64,000 nt of DNA from the NCBI RefSeq assembly GCF_003670115.1, contig NZ_QQTY01000004.1, forward strand, positions 186,001 through 250,000, in the 5' to 3' direction. The notes under the pieces were generated by a model, which saw only the letters and a list, made by a program, of their open reading frames with translations, was not told the DNA's origin and searched no databases. The stretch comes from Natronorubrum halophilum (lineage in GTDB: Archaea > Halobacteriota > Halobacteria > Halobacteriales > Natrialbaceae). Shown here in pieces: positions 21,981-31,215 of this stretch (within the stretch, counting starts at the first letter, position 1; the number at the start of each line of letters is the position of its first letter). The position numbers and the translations under genes are program-made.

Positions 21981-22874
21981 TTACCGTTCTTTCAGCGTTG
22001 TTACGGTCGAGCGGATCGTTACCGGGGCGACGTCGGCGACGTCTGCCGCAGCAGCCTGCGTAATCGTCGACCACTCTTCGCGCTCGTTGGCCGCCTTGTA
22101 GAGACAGGCCGCCGCGACGCCGCTCGGATTCCGTCCGCCGATGAGTCCGTCCTGAAGCAGCGCAGTGGCGTGTTCTCGAGCGCGGCGTTCGACAGCGGTC
22201 TCGAGATCGAGTTTCGAGGCGTATCGGGGCAGGTACTGCGTCGGGTCGATCGGTCCCGTCGGAATGCCGAGTTCGCGATTGAGCGCGTCGTAGGCGACGG
22301 TGAGTTCGTCGGCGTCCGCGCGAGCGACGGCGGCGATTTCGTCGATCGTTCGGGGGGTCGAACGCGTTCGACAGGTCGCATAAATTGCGGCGGCGGCGAA
22401 TCCCTCGATCGATCGGCCCTGAAGCAATCCCTCGGACTGTGCCGATTTGAACAGGGCACACGCCTGCTCGCGAGCGGAGTCCGGAAGCGAGAGCCGGGCG
22501 TTGACCCGCTTGATTTCGGTAAACCCGTAGACCTGATTGCGGTCGGCTTTCGTGGCTATTCTAGCACGGTTGTGTTCCCGTCGTAGGCGGGCGATTTGTC
22601 GGCGTTTTCGGCCGGTCAGTCGAGAGCTGTATCCCGAACTGGAACCGTAGCCGATCTTCGTCGAGAGTCCGCGATCGTGTCTCGAGCGGGTCAACGGTGC
22701 GCCGGTTCGTCGTCGGTCGGTGTCGTCGCCGTCGAACGACCGCCATTCGGGCCCACGATCGATAGCGTCCTCTGCAGAGATGAGACCGCAGTCTTCGCAG
22801 ATCGTTTCGGTACCGCTCGTTCGTAACCGCCCGTCGCACTCGGGACAGAAACCGGACGAATTGAAAGTAGCCAT
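21981..22874 (-). CDS. tfb: Transcription initiation factor B (TFB paralogue)
   Basis: 297 residues. N-terminal zinc ribbon FCPECDGRL...ICEDCGLI (about 9-34), then the B-finger/linker with PEWRSFDGDDTDRRRTGAPL and TRSRHDRGLSTKIG, and two cyclin-fold repeats (about 110-200 and 205-297, the second containing GLIGGRNPSGVAAACLYKAA). All TFIIB elements are present. Haloarchaea carry several TFBs, and which one this is cannot be read from the sequence. Convergent with mcm (41 bases between stops). Its own promoter region contains an A/T-rich block near 22880-22925. Confidence 0.95.
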   Translation of the reverse strand: MATFNSSGFCPECDGRLRTSGTETICEDCGLISAEDAIDRGPEWRSFDGDDTDRRRTGAPLTRSRHDRGLSTKIGYGSSSGYSSRLTGRKRRQIARLRREHNRARIATKADRNQVYGFTEIKRVNARLSLPDSAREQACALFKSAQSEGLLQGRSIEGFAAAAIYATCRTRSTPRTIDEIAAVARADADELTVAYDALNRELGIPTGPIDPTQYLPRYASKLDLETAVERRAREHATALLQDGLIGGRNPSGVAAACLYKAANEREEWSTITQAAAADVADVAPVTIRSTVTTLKER

Positions 22875-23075
22875 TGGTTATTTTTCCCCACTATACTGGT
22901 TGGTGTTCGCGATAGTATTTAAAATATAGGAAGTCAGTGAAGGATTAAAACGAGGTACACAGACGGAGAAACGACGAAAACGGCCCTACCGGGCGAGAGT
23001 GATCGGCTGGGACAGATCGACACGAACGCGGTCGGCGAAACTGAACGTCCGCGCTCGAGAACGTACGGCTGACGC

Positions 23076-23435
23076 CTACTGCCGCGCCTCGAGAAACCGC
23101 TTCACGGCGGACCGCGTCTCGGACGTCGTCGGTGCGTCGTCGTCGGAGGACGCTCGTTCCGTGAGGAGGCGTTCGTACCGATCGATCACTGCCTGTCGAC
23201 GGTGTTCGCTCGTCTCGAGCGCCTGCTCGAGCGCTTCGATCCGCGCGCGGAGTCGCGTGCGTTCGATTCGAGAGTGAAGCGGTGGCCCCGTCGGACTCGC
23301 GGTACCGGCATCCGATGTGCCCGCTGCGGAGGGACAGTGAAACTCGACGGCGGTGGCCACACCGGTGCGGTGTCGTCCACGCATCGGTTCATCGCTGGCA
23401 GGGGTTCGGTCGTCATGTGGGTGCTCGACGGACAT
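23076..23435 (-). CDS. Coiled-coil hypothetical protein
   Basis: 119 residues. The first 50 are low-complexity and polar; the second half (RIERTRLRARIEALEQALET, then SEHRRQAVIDRYERLL) is a strong heptad-type coiled coil, and it ends RSAVKRFLEARQ. Codon use supports coding. Short proteins of this kind are common in haloarchaea with unknown roles. The exact start is uncertain; the coiled-coil half is the secure part. Confidence 0.5.
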   Translation of the reverse strand: MSVEHPHDDRTPASDEPMRGRHRTGVATAVEFHCPSAAGTSDAGTASPTGPPLHSRIERTRLRARIEALEQALETSEHRRQAVIDRYERLLTERASSDDDAPTTSETRSAVKRFLEARQ

Positions 23436-23536
23436 AGATCCGGCTCGCGATTCGGACTCAGTGCAGAAAAAGCTCAGTCAGTCGACCGTCATACACGTCT
23501 GACGGGAGTCGTGCGCCCGAATGACAAGGTTGGCGA

Positions 23537-24796
23537 TCAGTTCTGTAGGTGCTCGAGTACGCCCGCAGTATCCGCAGAAACCGGCTCCGGCTCGCGTCCG
23601 GCGGCGGCCGCGGCGTCGGGATCTTTGAGCAGGTGGCCGGTCGTCAGGCAGGCGACGCGTTCGTCGTCGTCGACGATCCCTTCAGATCGAAGCTTTCGCA
23701 GCCCCGCAACGGAGGCGGCCGAGGCGGGTTCGACGCCGATCCCCTCCCCGGCGAGATCTCGCTGGGCGTCGGTGATCGCCTCGTCGGAGACCGCCACCGC
23801 GGTGCCGCCGGTTTCGCGGATGCCCGGCAGGGCTTTCGGCGCGTTGACGGGGTTGCCGATCCGGATCGCCGTCGCGCGCGTCTCGACGTCGTCCCACCGC
23901 TGCACTTCGTCCGCGCCGTTCTCGATCGCTTCGACCATCGGGGCCGCGCCCTCGGCCTGGACACCCGTCAGCTTCGGCACGTCGCCCTCCGCGAGTTCGC
24001 CCGCCTGAACGAGTTCGCGGAAGGCCTTGTACAGCGCCGACGTGTTTCCGGCGTTGCCGACGGGGAGAACGATCCGATCCGGAACGGCGTCGTAATCCGC
24101 GAGGAAGCCCTCGAGGATCTCGAGTCCGATCGTCTTCTGGCCCTCGAGTCGGAAGGGGTTCAGCGAGTTCAGCAGGTAGGCCTCGCCGCCCGCCGCGAGT
24201 TCCTGGACGATGTCGAGACAGGCGTCGAAGTTGCCGTCGACCTCGAGAATTCGAGCGCCGTGGAGGCTGGCCTGGGCGATCTTGCCCGCCGCGACCTTTC
24301 CCGCGGGGAGGAGGACGAGCGTCTCCATGCCGCCGCGGGAGCCGTACGCGGCGAGGGCGGCGCTCGTGTTCCCGGTAGAGGCACACGCCAATCGATCGAC
24401 GCCGAGTTCCGCCGCGACCCTGACGCCGACGGTCATTCCCCGATCTTTGAACGAGCCGGTGGGGTTCATCCCCTCGTGTTTGATCCGCAGCGTCTCGACG
24501 CCGATATCGTCCTCGAGACGGGGGACTTCGTACAGCGGGGTCGCCCCCTCCTGAATCGAGACGCCGGCGTCGAACGGCAGCGCGGCGGCGTAGCGCCAGA
24601 CGCCCTGTCCCTCGAAGTCGTCGAACGTCGGCAGATCGGCGTATCGAACCTCGAGCAGGCCGTCGCAGTCGTCGCAGGTGTAGCGAACGTCCTCGAAGGG
24701 CGCGAACGTGTCGCCGCAGTCGATACACTCGAGCCAGACGCCATCGTCGGCGTTGTCGGGCGCTCTCGGCTGATTCGTGGACAGGCTGAGACTCAT
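23537..24796 (-). CDS. thrC: Threonine synthase
   Basis: 419 residues. A zinc-ribbon-like N-terminus LECIDCGDTFAPFEDVRYTC then CDDCDGLLEV, typical of one threonine synthase class, precedes the PLP type II fold: the PLP lysine motif MNPTGSFKDRGMT (about 110-122), the glycine-rich phosphate loop LPVGNAGNTSALYK (about 244-257) and the substrate loop ASTGNTSAALAAYGSRGG. Converts O-phosphohomoserine to threonine. It is the last gene on the minus strand after the arginine cluster, 58 bases from argF, and may be co-transcribed. Confidence 0.93.
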   Translation of the reverse strand: MSLSLSTNQPRAPDNADDGVWLECIDCGDTFAPFEDVRYTCDDCDGLLEVRYADLPTFDDFEGQGVWRYAAALPFDAGVSIQEGATPLYEVPRLEDDIGVETLRIKHEGMNPTGSFKDRGMTVGVRVAAELGVDRLACASTGNTSAALAAYGSRGGMETLVLLPAGKVAAGKIAQASLHGARILEVDGNFDACLDIVQELAAGGEAYLLNSLNPFRLEGQKTIGLEILEGFLADYDAVPDRIVLPVGNAGNTSALYKAFRELVQAGELAEGDVPKLTGVQAEGAAPMVEAIENGADEVQRWDDVETRATAIRIGNPVNAPKALPGIRETGGTAVAVSDEAITDAQRDLAGEGIGVEPASAASVAGLRKLRSEGIVDDDERVACLTTGHLLKDPDAAAAAGREPEPVSADTAGVLEHLQN

Positions 24797-24854
24797 TATC
24801 GCTCGAGAGGAGAGCGGAGGGGAAAAAGGACGTGGGTTCAGCGGACGTCGGCGG

Positions 24855-25775
24855 TTACTCGAGCAGCCAACTCAACAGCGCTTTTTGCGCGTGCAGACGG
24901 TTCTCGGCCTGATCGAAGACGATCGAGCGGTCGCTCTCGATGACGTCGTCGGTGATCTCCTCGCCGCGGTGGGCGGGCAGACAGTGCATGACCGATGCGT
25001 CGGCGGCGTGTGCGAGTAACTCCGACCGGACCTGGAAACCCTCGAAGGCGTCCATTCGGACATCGCGTTCGTCCTCCTGACCCATGCTGATCCAGACGTC
25101 GGTGTAGATGACGTCGGCGTCCGAGACCGCTTCGACCGGATCGGTCGTGACCGTCGGGTTGCCCCCGAGGTCTCGAGCGCGCTCGAGGACGAGATCGTCG
25201 ACTCCGTACCCCTCGGGCGTGGCGATCGTCAGGTCGATGTCGGTCAGCGCACAGCCGAGCGCGAAGGACTGGGCGACGTTGTTGCCGTCGCCGACCCAGG
25301 CCGCCGAGACGCCCTCGAGACCGCCTTCCTGCTCGCGGATCGTCAGCAGATCCGCGAGGGTCTGGCAGGGGTGGGCGTCGTCGGTCAGCCCGTTGACGAC
25401 GGGTACCGAGGCGTACTCCGCGAACACCTCGATGTTCTCGTGTTTGAACACGCGGGCCATCACGGCATCGACGTACCGCGAGAGTGTTCTCGAGGTGTCT
25501 TTCAGCGGCTCGCCGCGACCCAGCTGAATGTCGTCTTCCCCGAGGAACACGGCGTGGCCGCCGAGTTGGGTCATCCCGGTCTCGAAGGAGACGCGGGTCC
25601 GCGTGCTCGGCTTCTGGAAGATCATGCCCAGCGTCCGGTCCTCGAGATCGAGGTGGTCCTCGCCGCGTTCCTGCGCGCGTTTGTACGTCTCGGCGCGATC
25701 GAGGACGGTCTGCAGTTCGTCCTGCGAGAGGTCGTCGATCTCGAGGAAGTGTCGGAGTTCGGCGTCGCTCGCCAT
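24855..25775 (-). CDS. argF: Ornithine carbamoyltransferase
   Basis: 306 residues from ATG 25775. Carbamoyl-phosphate site KPSTRTRVSFETGM (about 52-65), ornithine-site motif in HCLPAHRGEEIT (about 262-273, with Cys), and HPCQTLADLLTI (about 131-142) are all intact. It makes citrulline from ornithine and carbamoyl phosphate, linking the ArgW branch to argG and argH. The start overlaps the argE stop (TGATG), so it belongs to the arg operon. Length is normal. Confidence 0.95.
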   Translation of the reverse strand: MASDAELRHFLEIDDLSQDELQTVLDRAETYKRAQERGEDHLDLEDRTLGMIFQKPSTRTRVSFETGMTQLGGHAVFLGEDDIQLGRGEPLKDTSRTLSRYVDAVMARVFKHENIEVFAEYASVPVVNGLTDDAHPCQTLADLLTIREQEGGLEGVSAAWVGDGNNVAQSFALGCALTDIDLTIATPEGYGVDDLVLERARDLGGNPTVTTDPVEAVSDADVIYTDVWISMGQEDERDVRMDAFEGFQVRSELLAHAADASVMHCLPAHRGEEITDDVIESDRSIVFDQAENRLHAQKALLSWLLE

Positions 25776-26884
25776 CACTCCTCACCTCCGCGCAGCGTCG
25801 TCGCAACGCGCCCGAGGATCTCGACTGACTGGTCGAACTCGGCGAGAGACAGCCGTTCGTCCGGCGCGTGATCGAGGTCCGAGTTGCCGGGTCCGTAGGT
25901 CGCCATGGGACAGTCCCAGACGCCCGCATAGAGGTTCATGTCGCTGGTTCCGGTCTTTCGCAGGAGTCGCGGATCGCAGCCCTCCTTGCGGATCGCCGCG
26001 CGGAAGGCGCGGGCGACCTCGGTTCGGGGGCTCTCCATCACCGGCGGGATCGGCTCGGCCCACGAAACGGTACCGATCTCGAGTTCGGCTTCGGCGGTCT
26101 CGCGGACCGTCTCGGCGTCCAGCGACGGCGGGATCCGCAACTGGACGTCGAGCGTCGCCTCGACCGAGAGCCCGTCGTCGCTGATGCCGCCATCGATATC
26201 GACGGGTTTGGCGGTCACCCGTTCGAAGACGGCCGTGTACTCGTCGTATTCGAAAGCCGCCTCGACGCCTGTCCACCAGTTCGTCGCGTGCTGAATCGCG
26301 TTGGGTTCGGGCCGGGAGGTGTGGCCGGATTCGCTGGTGGCGACGTAGGTGCCCGCGAGGAAGCCGCGGTAGCCGAGCGTAATCCCCGTCGCACCGCTTG
26401 GCTCGCCGTTAACGACTGCTGCAGGTTCCTCGCGGTCCTCGACGAGGTGGCGCGCACCGCGCGAATTCGTCTCCTCGCCGACGACGCCGACGAAGGAGAC
26501 GCCCGTACGCACGGCGGCGGCAGCCATCGCAGCCAGCGGACCGGTGGCGTCGACGCTGCCGCGGCCCCAGAGGACCTCCTCGCCGGTCCTCTTGGCGATC
26601 TCCCGTTCCACGTCGACATCGTCCGCCGGCTGCACTTCGACCGGAATCTCGCCGGGGACGGTGTCGACGTGGGACGTCAACAGAACGGCGTCGTCCGCGG
26701 GTGCGCGAACGTTGCCGACCTCGTCCGTCCACGCCTCGCGGCCATAGGCCTCGAAAAACTCGACGAGACACGCGGCGGCCGCGTCCTCCTCGCCGGAGGG
26801 TGACGGCGTCGAAACGAGATCGATCAGGAGCTGACGAGCGTCCTCGAGCGAGACGTCGGTCGTGTTTTCCATGGTCGCACTCAT
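25775..26884 (-). CDS. argE: [LysW]-ornithine/lysine hydrolase, M20 family
   Basis: 369 residues from ATG 26884 (MSATMENTTDVSLEDARQLL); ATG 26872 is an alternative. Metal site residues sit in SHVDTVPG (His near 72), WGRGSVDATGPLAAM (Asp), GEETNSRGARH (Glu pair) and the C-terminal YGPGNSDLDHAPDE. These match LysK/ArgE-type M20 peptidases that release ornithine or lysine from the ArgW/LysW carrier. ATGA overlap with argD upstream. Whether lysine is also made this way here is not decidable. Confidence 0.9.
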   Translation of the reverse strand: MSATMENTTDVSLEDARQLLIDLVSTPSPSGEEDAAAACLVEFFEAYGREAWTDEVGNVRAPADDAVLLTSHVDTVPGEIPVEVQPADDVDVEREIAKRTGEEVLWGRGSVDATGPLAAMAAAAVRTGVSFVGVVGEETNSRGARHLVEDREEPAAVVNGEPSGATGITLGYRGFLAGTYVATSESGHTSRPEPNAIQHATNWWTGVEAAFEYDEYTAVFERVTAKPVDIDGGISDDGLSVEATLDVQLRIPPSLDAETVRETAEAELEIGTVSWAEPIPPVMESPRTEVARAFRAAIRKEGCDPRLLRKTGTSDMNLYAGVWDCPMATYGPGNSDLDHAPDERLSLAEFDQSVEILGRVATTLRGGEE

Positions 26885-28035
26885 GATTCTGCGTTTGCCT
26901 CGGGGGCGAGGATCTCGGAGAGGGCGTCCACGAACTGATCCGCTTCCGGCTCGTCGATCACGAGCGGCGGCAGCAGGCGCAGGACGGTCCGGCCCGCGGG
27001 GAGCGCCAGTATCTGATGCTCCATCGCCAGGTCGCGAGCGACGCGGTTCGCGCCGCGTTTCAACTCGACGCCGACGAGCAGGCCGTCGCCGCGGACCTCG
27101 CGCACCTCGTCGCCGAGGGCCGCCTCGAGTTCGTCGACGAGGTAGTCGCCGATCTCGGCGGCGTGGGCGGGCCACTCCTCTTCGACCAGCGTCGAGACGG
27201 TCGCGTGGACCGCCGCGGAGACGACGGGGCCGCCGCTGAACGTGGCGTTGTGCGAGGCCGCGCCGTCGGCGATCCAGTCGCGAACCGCGACCGCGCCGAC
27301 GGGCAGGCCGTTGCCGAGTCCTTTCGCCGTCGTGATCACGTCGGGCGTCACGCCCGCGCGCTGGCAGGCCCACATCGCACCCGTGCGGCCCATTCCGGTC
27401 TGAACCTCGTCGAAGACGAGCGCCGCACCGGCGTCGTCGGTGCATTCGCGGGCGGTCTCGAGGTAGCCCGCCGGCGGGACGTTGATTCCGCCTTCGCCCT
27501 GAATCGGCTCTAAGATCACGGCTGCGGTCTCGTCGTCCACGGCGGCCGCGAGCTCCTCGCCGTCGCCGTAGGGGACGAACTCCACGTCGCCGGCCAGCGG
27601 CTCGAATGGCTTCTTGTACTTGTCTTTCCAGGTCGCCGCGAGCGCCCCCATCGTCCGCCCGTGGAACGAGCGGGTCGCGGCGACGATCTTCGACTCGCCG
27701 GTCGCCGAGCGGGCGAACTTCAGCGCGGCCTCGTTGGCCTCGGTCCCGGAGTTGCAGAACCAGGCCTGGTCCAGTCCGTCCGGGGTCGACGCGACGAACG
27801 CGGCGTAGGCGTCCTCACGCGATTGGACGGGGTACGAGGAGTCGACGAACGTCAGTTTACCGACCTGCTCCTGAACGGCCTCGACGACCGCCGGGTGGCT
27901 GTGTCCGAGCGGCGTGCACGCGAAACTCGCGCCGGCGTCTACGTACTCCGTGCCGTCTGCGGTGTAGAGGTACGGACCCTCGCCGCGTTCGATGCCGATC
28001 GGCTTGCCGCCGGAGACGAAGTCGTGGGCCGTCAT
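26881..28035 (-). CDS. argD: [LysW]-glutamate-semialdehyde aminotransferase
   Basis: 384 residues. PLP class III aminotransferase: FCNSGTEANEAALKFAR, FHGRTMGALAAT, ILEPIQGEGGI, LVFDEVQTGMGRTG and the PLP lysine in TTAKGLGNGLPVGA (about 236-249). In an ArgW pathway it transaminates carrier-bound glutamate semialdehyde to carrier-bound ornithine. Start overlaps the argB stop by ATGA and its stop overlaps argE. Normal length and no lesion. Confidence 0.93.
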   Translation of the reverse strand: MTAHDFVSGGKPIGIERGEGPYLYTADGTEYVDAGASFACTPLGHSHPAVVEAVQEQVGKLTFVDSSYPVQSREDAYAAFVASTPDGLDQAWFCNSGTEANEAALKFARSATGESKIVAATRSFHGRTMGALAATWKDKYKKPFEPLAGDVEFVPYGDGEELAAAVDDETAAVILEPIQGEGGINVPPAGYLETARECTDDAGAALVFDEVQTGMGRTGAMWACQRAGVTPDVITTAKGLGNGLPVGAVAVRDWIADGAASHNATFSGGPVVSAAVHATVSTLVEEEWPAHAAEIGDYLVDELEAALGDEVREVRGDGLLVGVELKRGANRVARDLAMEHQILALPAGRTVLRLLPPLVIDEPEADQFVDALSEILAPEANAES

Positions 28036-28901
28036 TCTGCGGCCTCCTGTGCCGTCTCGTCCGCGTTCTCGGCGAGCACGCCGGGCTCGAGCGTCGTGCC
28101 CTCGCCCGCGAGCGCGCTCGTGATCGGTTCGTCGGCGTTTGCGGTCGCGACGATGACCGACGACGCGCCGCCCTCGAGGGCCTCCTCGGCGGCCATGACC
28201 TTCTTCGTCATGAAGCCCTCCGCGGCGGCTTTGACGGTTTCAAAGTCCGCTGGCGTCGTCGCCGAATCGATCTTCGTCGACTCGTCGTCGGGATCCTCGT
28301 AAATGCCCGAGACGTCGGTGAGCACGACCAGGTCGGCCTCGAGCGCACCGGCGATCGCAGCAGCCGCGCGGTCGGCGTCGGCGTTGACCGCCGTGTAGCC
28401 ACCCGACTTCTCCTCACCCAGCATGGGAACGGAGACGACGGGCGTGTAACCGCCCGCGAGGACGGTCTCGAGCAGGTCCGAATTGACCGACTCGATCTTG
28501 CCCGAGTGGTCGCCGCGCTTGATCTTCTTCTTGCCGTCTTCCTTGACGCGGACGGCCGACTTGCGCTTGCCACGGAGCAGTTTGCCGTCGGTACCGGAGA
28601 GTCCCACGGCGTCGACGCCCTCGTTGTGCAGGCTCTCCACGAGATCCGTGTTGAGCTTGCCGGGCATCACCATCTTGAAGACGTCCATGGTGTCCTCGTC
28701 CGTAAAGCGGCCGACGACGCCGCCGGGCGTCTCGACGTAGGTCGGGTCCTCGCCGAGTTTTTCGAGGGTCTCGTCGACGGCAGTCGATCCGCCGTGGGTG
28801 AGCACGACATCTTCGCCGTCCTCGACGAGGCTCGCAACGTCCGCGAGCGCGCCTTCGGGATCGACGGCGCGTGCGCCGCCGACCTTGACCACAACGGTCA
28901 T
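28032..28901 (-). CDS. argB: [LysW]-glutamate/aminoadipate kinase
   Basis: 289 residues. Amino acid kinase fold: MTVVVKVGGARAVDP N-terminus with the phosphate-binding Gly motif, THGGSTAVDETLEKLG, and nucleotide-site residues in VLTDVSGIYEDPDD (about 199-212) and GFMTKKVMAAEEALEGG (about 238-254). It phosphorylates the gamma-carboxylate of glutamate carried on ArgW. Neighbouring genes abut or overlap on both sides, so the operon is translated as a unit. Confidence 0.93.
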   Translation of the reverse strand: MTVVVKVGGARAVDPEGALADVASLVEDGEDVVLTHGGSTAVDETLEKLGEDPTYVETPGGVVGRFTDEDTMDVFKMVMPGKLNTDLVESLHNEGVDAVGLSGTDGKLLRGKRKSAVRVKEDGKKKIKRGDHSGKIESVNSDLLETVLAGGYTPVVSVPMLGEEKSGGYTAVNADADRAAAAIAGALEADLVVLTDVSGIYEDPDDESTKIDSATTPADFETVKAAAEGFMTKKVMAAEEALEGGASSVIVATANADEPITSALAGEGTTLEPGVLAENADETAQEAAE

Positions 28902-29978
28902 TCAGGGAGCCCCCACGGGATGGAGACCCGTAAACTCGAGCCCGGCCGTCTCCTCGAGCCCCAGCGCGATGTTGGCGGCGTGGACCGCCTGTCCCGCGGA
29001 GCCTTTCATCATGTTGTCGATGGCCGAGAAGACGACGATGCGCTTGTTCTGCGGATCGAGTTCGAAGCCGACCTCGGCGAGGTTGGTTCCGGCAACCGCT
29101 TTGGGTTCCGGATATCGATAGACGCCGGAGCCGCCGGCGGCCATGCGGACGAACGGCTCGTCCTCGTAGCAGCCGCGGTAGGCCTGCCAGAGGTCGCCCT
29201 TCGAGACGGGACCCGAGGGGAAGACGTGATTCGTCGCGCTCGCACCGCGAATCATATCCACGGCGTGGCAGGTGAACGCGACGCTCGTGCCGAGGAACTG
29301 CTCGATCTCGGCCTCGTGTCGGTGGCCCGTCGGCGCGTAGGGACGGACGACGCCCGAGCGTTCGGGGTGGCTCGAGGCCTCGCCGCCGCCGGCTCCGCCC
29401 TCGGAGGAGCCGACTTTCACGTCGACGACGACCTGTTCGCCACCTTCGAGAATGCCGTGCTCGAACAGCGGGTACAGGCCCAGAATGGTCGCGGTGGCGT
29501 TACAGCCGCCGCCGGCGATCAGGTCCGCGCCCGCGAGGTTCTCGCGGTTGATCTCGGGCAGGGCGTACTCGGCCGTTTCGAGGTACTCGGGTGCCTCGTG
29601 GCCGTCGTACCACTCGTCGTACTGCGCCTCGGTCTCGAGGCGAAAGTCGGCCGAGAGGTCGACAACCGTGTTGGCGACCTCGAAGAACTCGTCGATCTGT
29701 CCCATGGAAACGCCGTGAGGCGTCGCCGCGAACAGGACGTCGACGGACTCGAGATCCTCGGGTTCGGTAAAGCGAAGGTCCGTGCCGCGAAGCGGCGGAT
29801 GGACGGAGCCGACGCTCTTCCCGGCCTTCGATCGGCTGGTAACCTCGGTAATCTCGAAGTTCGGATGGCCGGCGAGGAGTCGCAGCAACTCGCCGCCCGT
29901 AAAGCCGGAGCCGCCGATGACGGTCGCCGTCACCGTCTCGGCGTTCTCGTCGGTGCCGGTTTCGGTGCCGACCGCCAT
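28902..29978 (-). CDS. argC: [LysW]-glutamyl-phosphate reductase
   Basis: 358 residues. N-terminal NAD(P) motif VIGGSGFTGGELLRLLAGHP (about 17-36), catalytic Cys in IAGGGCNATATILGLYPL (about 155-172) and the substrate motif GSSEGGAGGGEASSHPERS. It reduces the carrier-bound acyl phosphate to the semialdehyde. The gene ends immediately before argB and its ATG overlaps the argX stop by one base. Fits LysY/ArgC length. Confidence 0.93.
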   Translation of the reverse strand: MAVGTETGTDENAETVTATVIGGSGFTGGELLRLLAGHPNFEITEVTSRSKAGKSVGSVHPPLRGTDLRFTEPEDLESVDVLFAATPHGVSMGQIDEFFEVANTVVDLSADFRLETEAQYDEWYDGHEAPEYLETAEYALPEINRENLAGADLIAGGGCNATATILGLYPLFEHGILEGGEQVVVDVKVGSSEGGAGGGEASSHPERSGVVRPYAPTGHRHEAEIEQFLGTSVAFTCHAVDMIRGASATNHVFPSGPVSKGDLWQAYRGCYEDEPFVRMAAGGSGVYRYPEPKAVAGTNLAEVGFELDPQNKRIVVFSAIDNMMKGSAGQAVHAANIALGLEETAGLEFTGLHPVGAP

Positions 29979-30862
29979 CAGGCGCTCACCTCGAGTTCCT
30001 CCTCGGTCGCGCCCGCCGCTTTCGTCTCGAGCCAGTCGACGACGGTGCCGGCGATGTCGGTCTCGACCGCGCCGTCGAGCGCTTTGAACTCGACGGTGTG
30101 GTTGACCTCGTGGACCGTATACCCCTCGTCGGTCTCCATCAGGTCGATGCCGAGCAGCCCGCCGCCGACGGCGTCGCTGGCCTTTCGGACGAGTTCTCGC
30201 GCTTCCTCGTCCGGCTCGAAGACGTCAGTCTCGGCACCTTTGGCCGCGTTCGTGATCCAGTGGTCCGACGAGCGGACCATCCCGGCGATCGGTTCGCCGT
30301 CGGTCGCGAGCACGCGAATGTCGCGGCCCGGTTTCTCGACGAACTCCTGAACGTAGAACACCTTGTGCTCGTAGTGTCCGAGCGTCGCCTTGTGCTCCAG
30401 AATCGCTTCCGCGGCGTCCGGCGAATCGATCTTGGCCATCAGGCGACCCCACGAACCCACGACGGGTTTGAGGACGCAGGGATAGCCGAACTCCTCGATG
30501 GCGGCCATCGCGGTCTCTTTCGTGAACGCGACTTTCGTCGCGGGCGTGGGAACGCCCGCACGCTCGAGCGCGAGGCTGTTTTTCACCTTATCGGCGCAGA
30601 TGTCCGCGGTCTCGTGGCTGTTGACCACGGGGATGCCGTAGGCCTCGAAGAACTGCGTGGCGTACAGGCTCCGACTCGTGGCGAGACAGCGGTCGACGAC
30701 GATATCGAGGCCTTCGAACGACTCGGGGGCCTCGCTGATGTCGAACGTCTGCTTGCGGACGTCGATCTTTTCGATTTCGTGGTCGCGCTCGCGAAGCTCG
30801 TTCAGGAGGAGCTTCTCGTCCTTGCGGATCCGGGAGTAGAGTATTCCTACTTGCAAGGTCAC
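29978..30862 (-). CDS. argX: Glutamate (or aminoadipate)-[LysW] ligase
   Basis: 294 residues from GTG 30862. RimK-type ATP-grasp ligase: N-terminus MTLQVGILYSRIRKDEKLLL, ATP-grasp core CVLKPVVGSWGRLMAKID (about 127-144), FYVQEFVEKPGRDIRVLATD and the metal/ATP site LLGIDLMETDEGYTVHEVNH (about 243-262). It joins the alpha-amino group of glutamate to the C-terminal glutamate of ArgW. Start overlaps the lysW stop (GTGA). Specificity for glutamate versus aminoadipate cannot be settled by eye; the arg genes downstream favour glutamate. Confidence 0.93.
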   Translation of the reverse strand: MTLQVGILYSRIRKDEKLLLNELRERDHEIEKIDVRKQTFDISEAPESFEGLDIVVDRCLATSRSLYATQFFEAYGIPVVNSHETADICADKVKNSLALERAGVPTPATKVAFTKETAMAAIEEFGYPCVLKPVVGSWGRLMAKIDSPDAAEAILEHKATLGHYEHKVFYVQEFVEKPGRDIRVLATDGEPIAGMVRSSDHWITNAAKGAETDVFEPDEEARELVRKASDAVGGGLLGIDLMETDEGYTVHEVNHTVEFKALDGAVETDIAGTVVDWLETKAAGATEEELEVSA

Positions 30863-31023
30863 TCACCCCAGTCCTCTTCGAGCTCCGGGGCTCGCTCGAG
30901 GACTGGCGGCTCAGTGTCGACGACTTCAAGCTCTGCTCCACAGGTCGTACAGTCAACGATCTCTCCTACTTCCAGATCGTCATGCAGGGACACCTCGGCC
31001 CCACACTCGACGCATTCGGTCAT
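30859..31023 (-). CDS. lysW: Amino-group carrier protein LysW/ArgW
   Basis: 54 residues, too short for most gene-finders: MTECVECGAEVSLHDDLEVG opens it, a second knuckle CTTCGAEL follows at about 25-32, and the chain ends LEEDWGE. The CxxC pair, the acidic surface and the terminal EDWGE are diagnostic of the carrier, whose C-terminal Glu gamma-carboxylate receives the substrate. It opens the argXCBDEF operon, with RBS GGAGGT at 31027-31032. Stop overlaps the argX GTG. Confidence 0.93.
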   Translation of the reverse strand: MTECVECGAEVSLHDDLEVGEIVDCTTCGAELEVVDTEPPVLERAPELEEDWGE

Positions 31024-31025
31024 TG

Positions 31026-31060
31026 TACCTCCAACTGAGAGCCGGGGTCCCTTAAAGCCT
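31026..31060 (-). promoter_or_regulatory. Promoter and RBS of the lysW-argXCBDEF operon
   Basis: On the minus strand GGAGGT lies four bases before the lysW ATG, unusual in a genome with many leaderless genes, and a ctttaag TATA-like box lies about 25-30 bases upstream. Together they mark a transcript start separate from argG-argH. Confidence 0.55.
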
Positions 31061-31129
31061 TCGAACTTAACAGCAGAATTACACGACTCACACTGCCCTC
31101 TACCGAACCCCTGAGGCCATCACACCGCA

Positions 31130-31178
31130 ATTTTAATTTGACATATCATATAGTAAGTAAATGGACCCCTCGCGGGGC
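31130..31178 (-). terminator. Candidate terminator after argH
   Basis: Following the argH stop the minus strand reads a GC hairpin (ggcccc-gcg-aggggtcc, 31163-31178) and then an AT-rich run with ttaaaatt near 31132-31138. This separates argG-argH from the lysW operon. It lies within the 192-base gap 31024-31215. Confidence 0.45.
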
Positions 31179-31215
31179 CGGCGGCGGGTGCGGAACGATC
31201 GATCGGTCGAACGGG

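Noticed and set aside
27606-30350. Very long open frame antisense to argD-argB-argC-argX
   Set aside because: The minus strand carries four complete arg genes with all motifs. The plus-strand frame lacks domains and arises from high GC with few stops.
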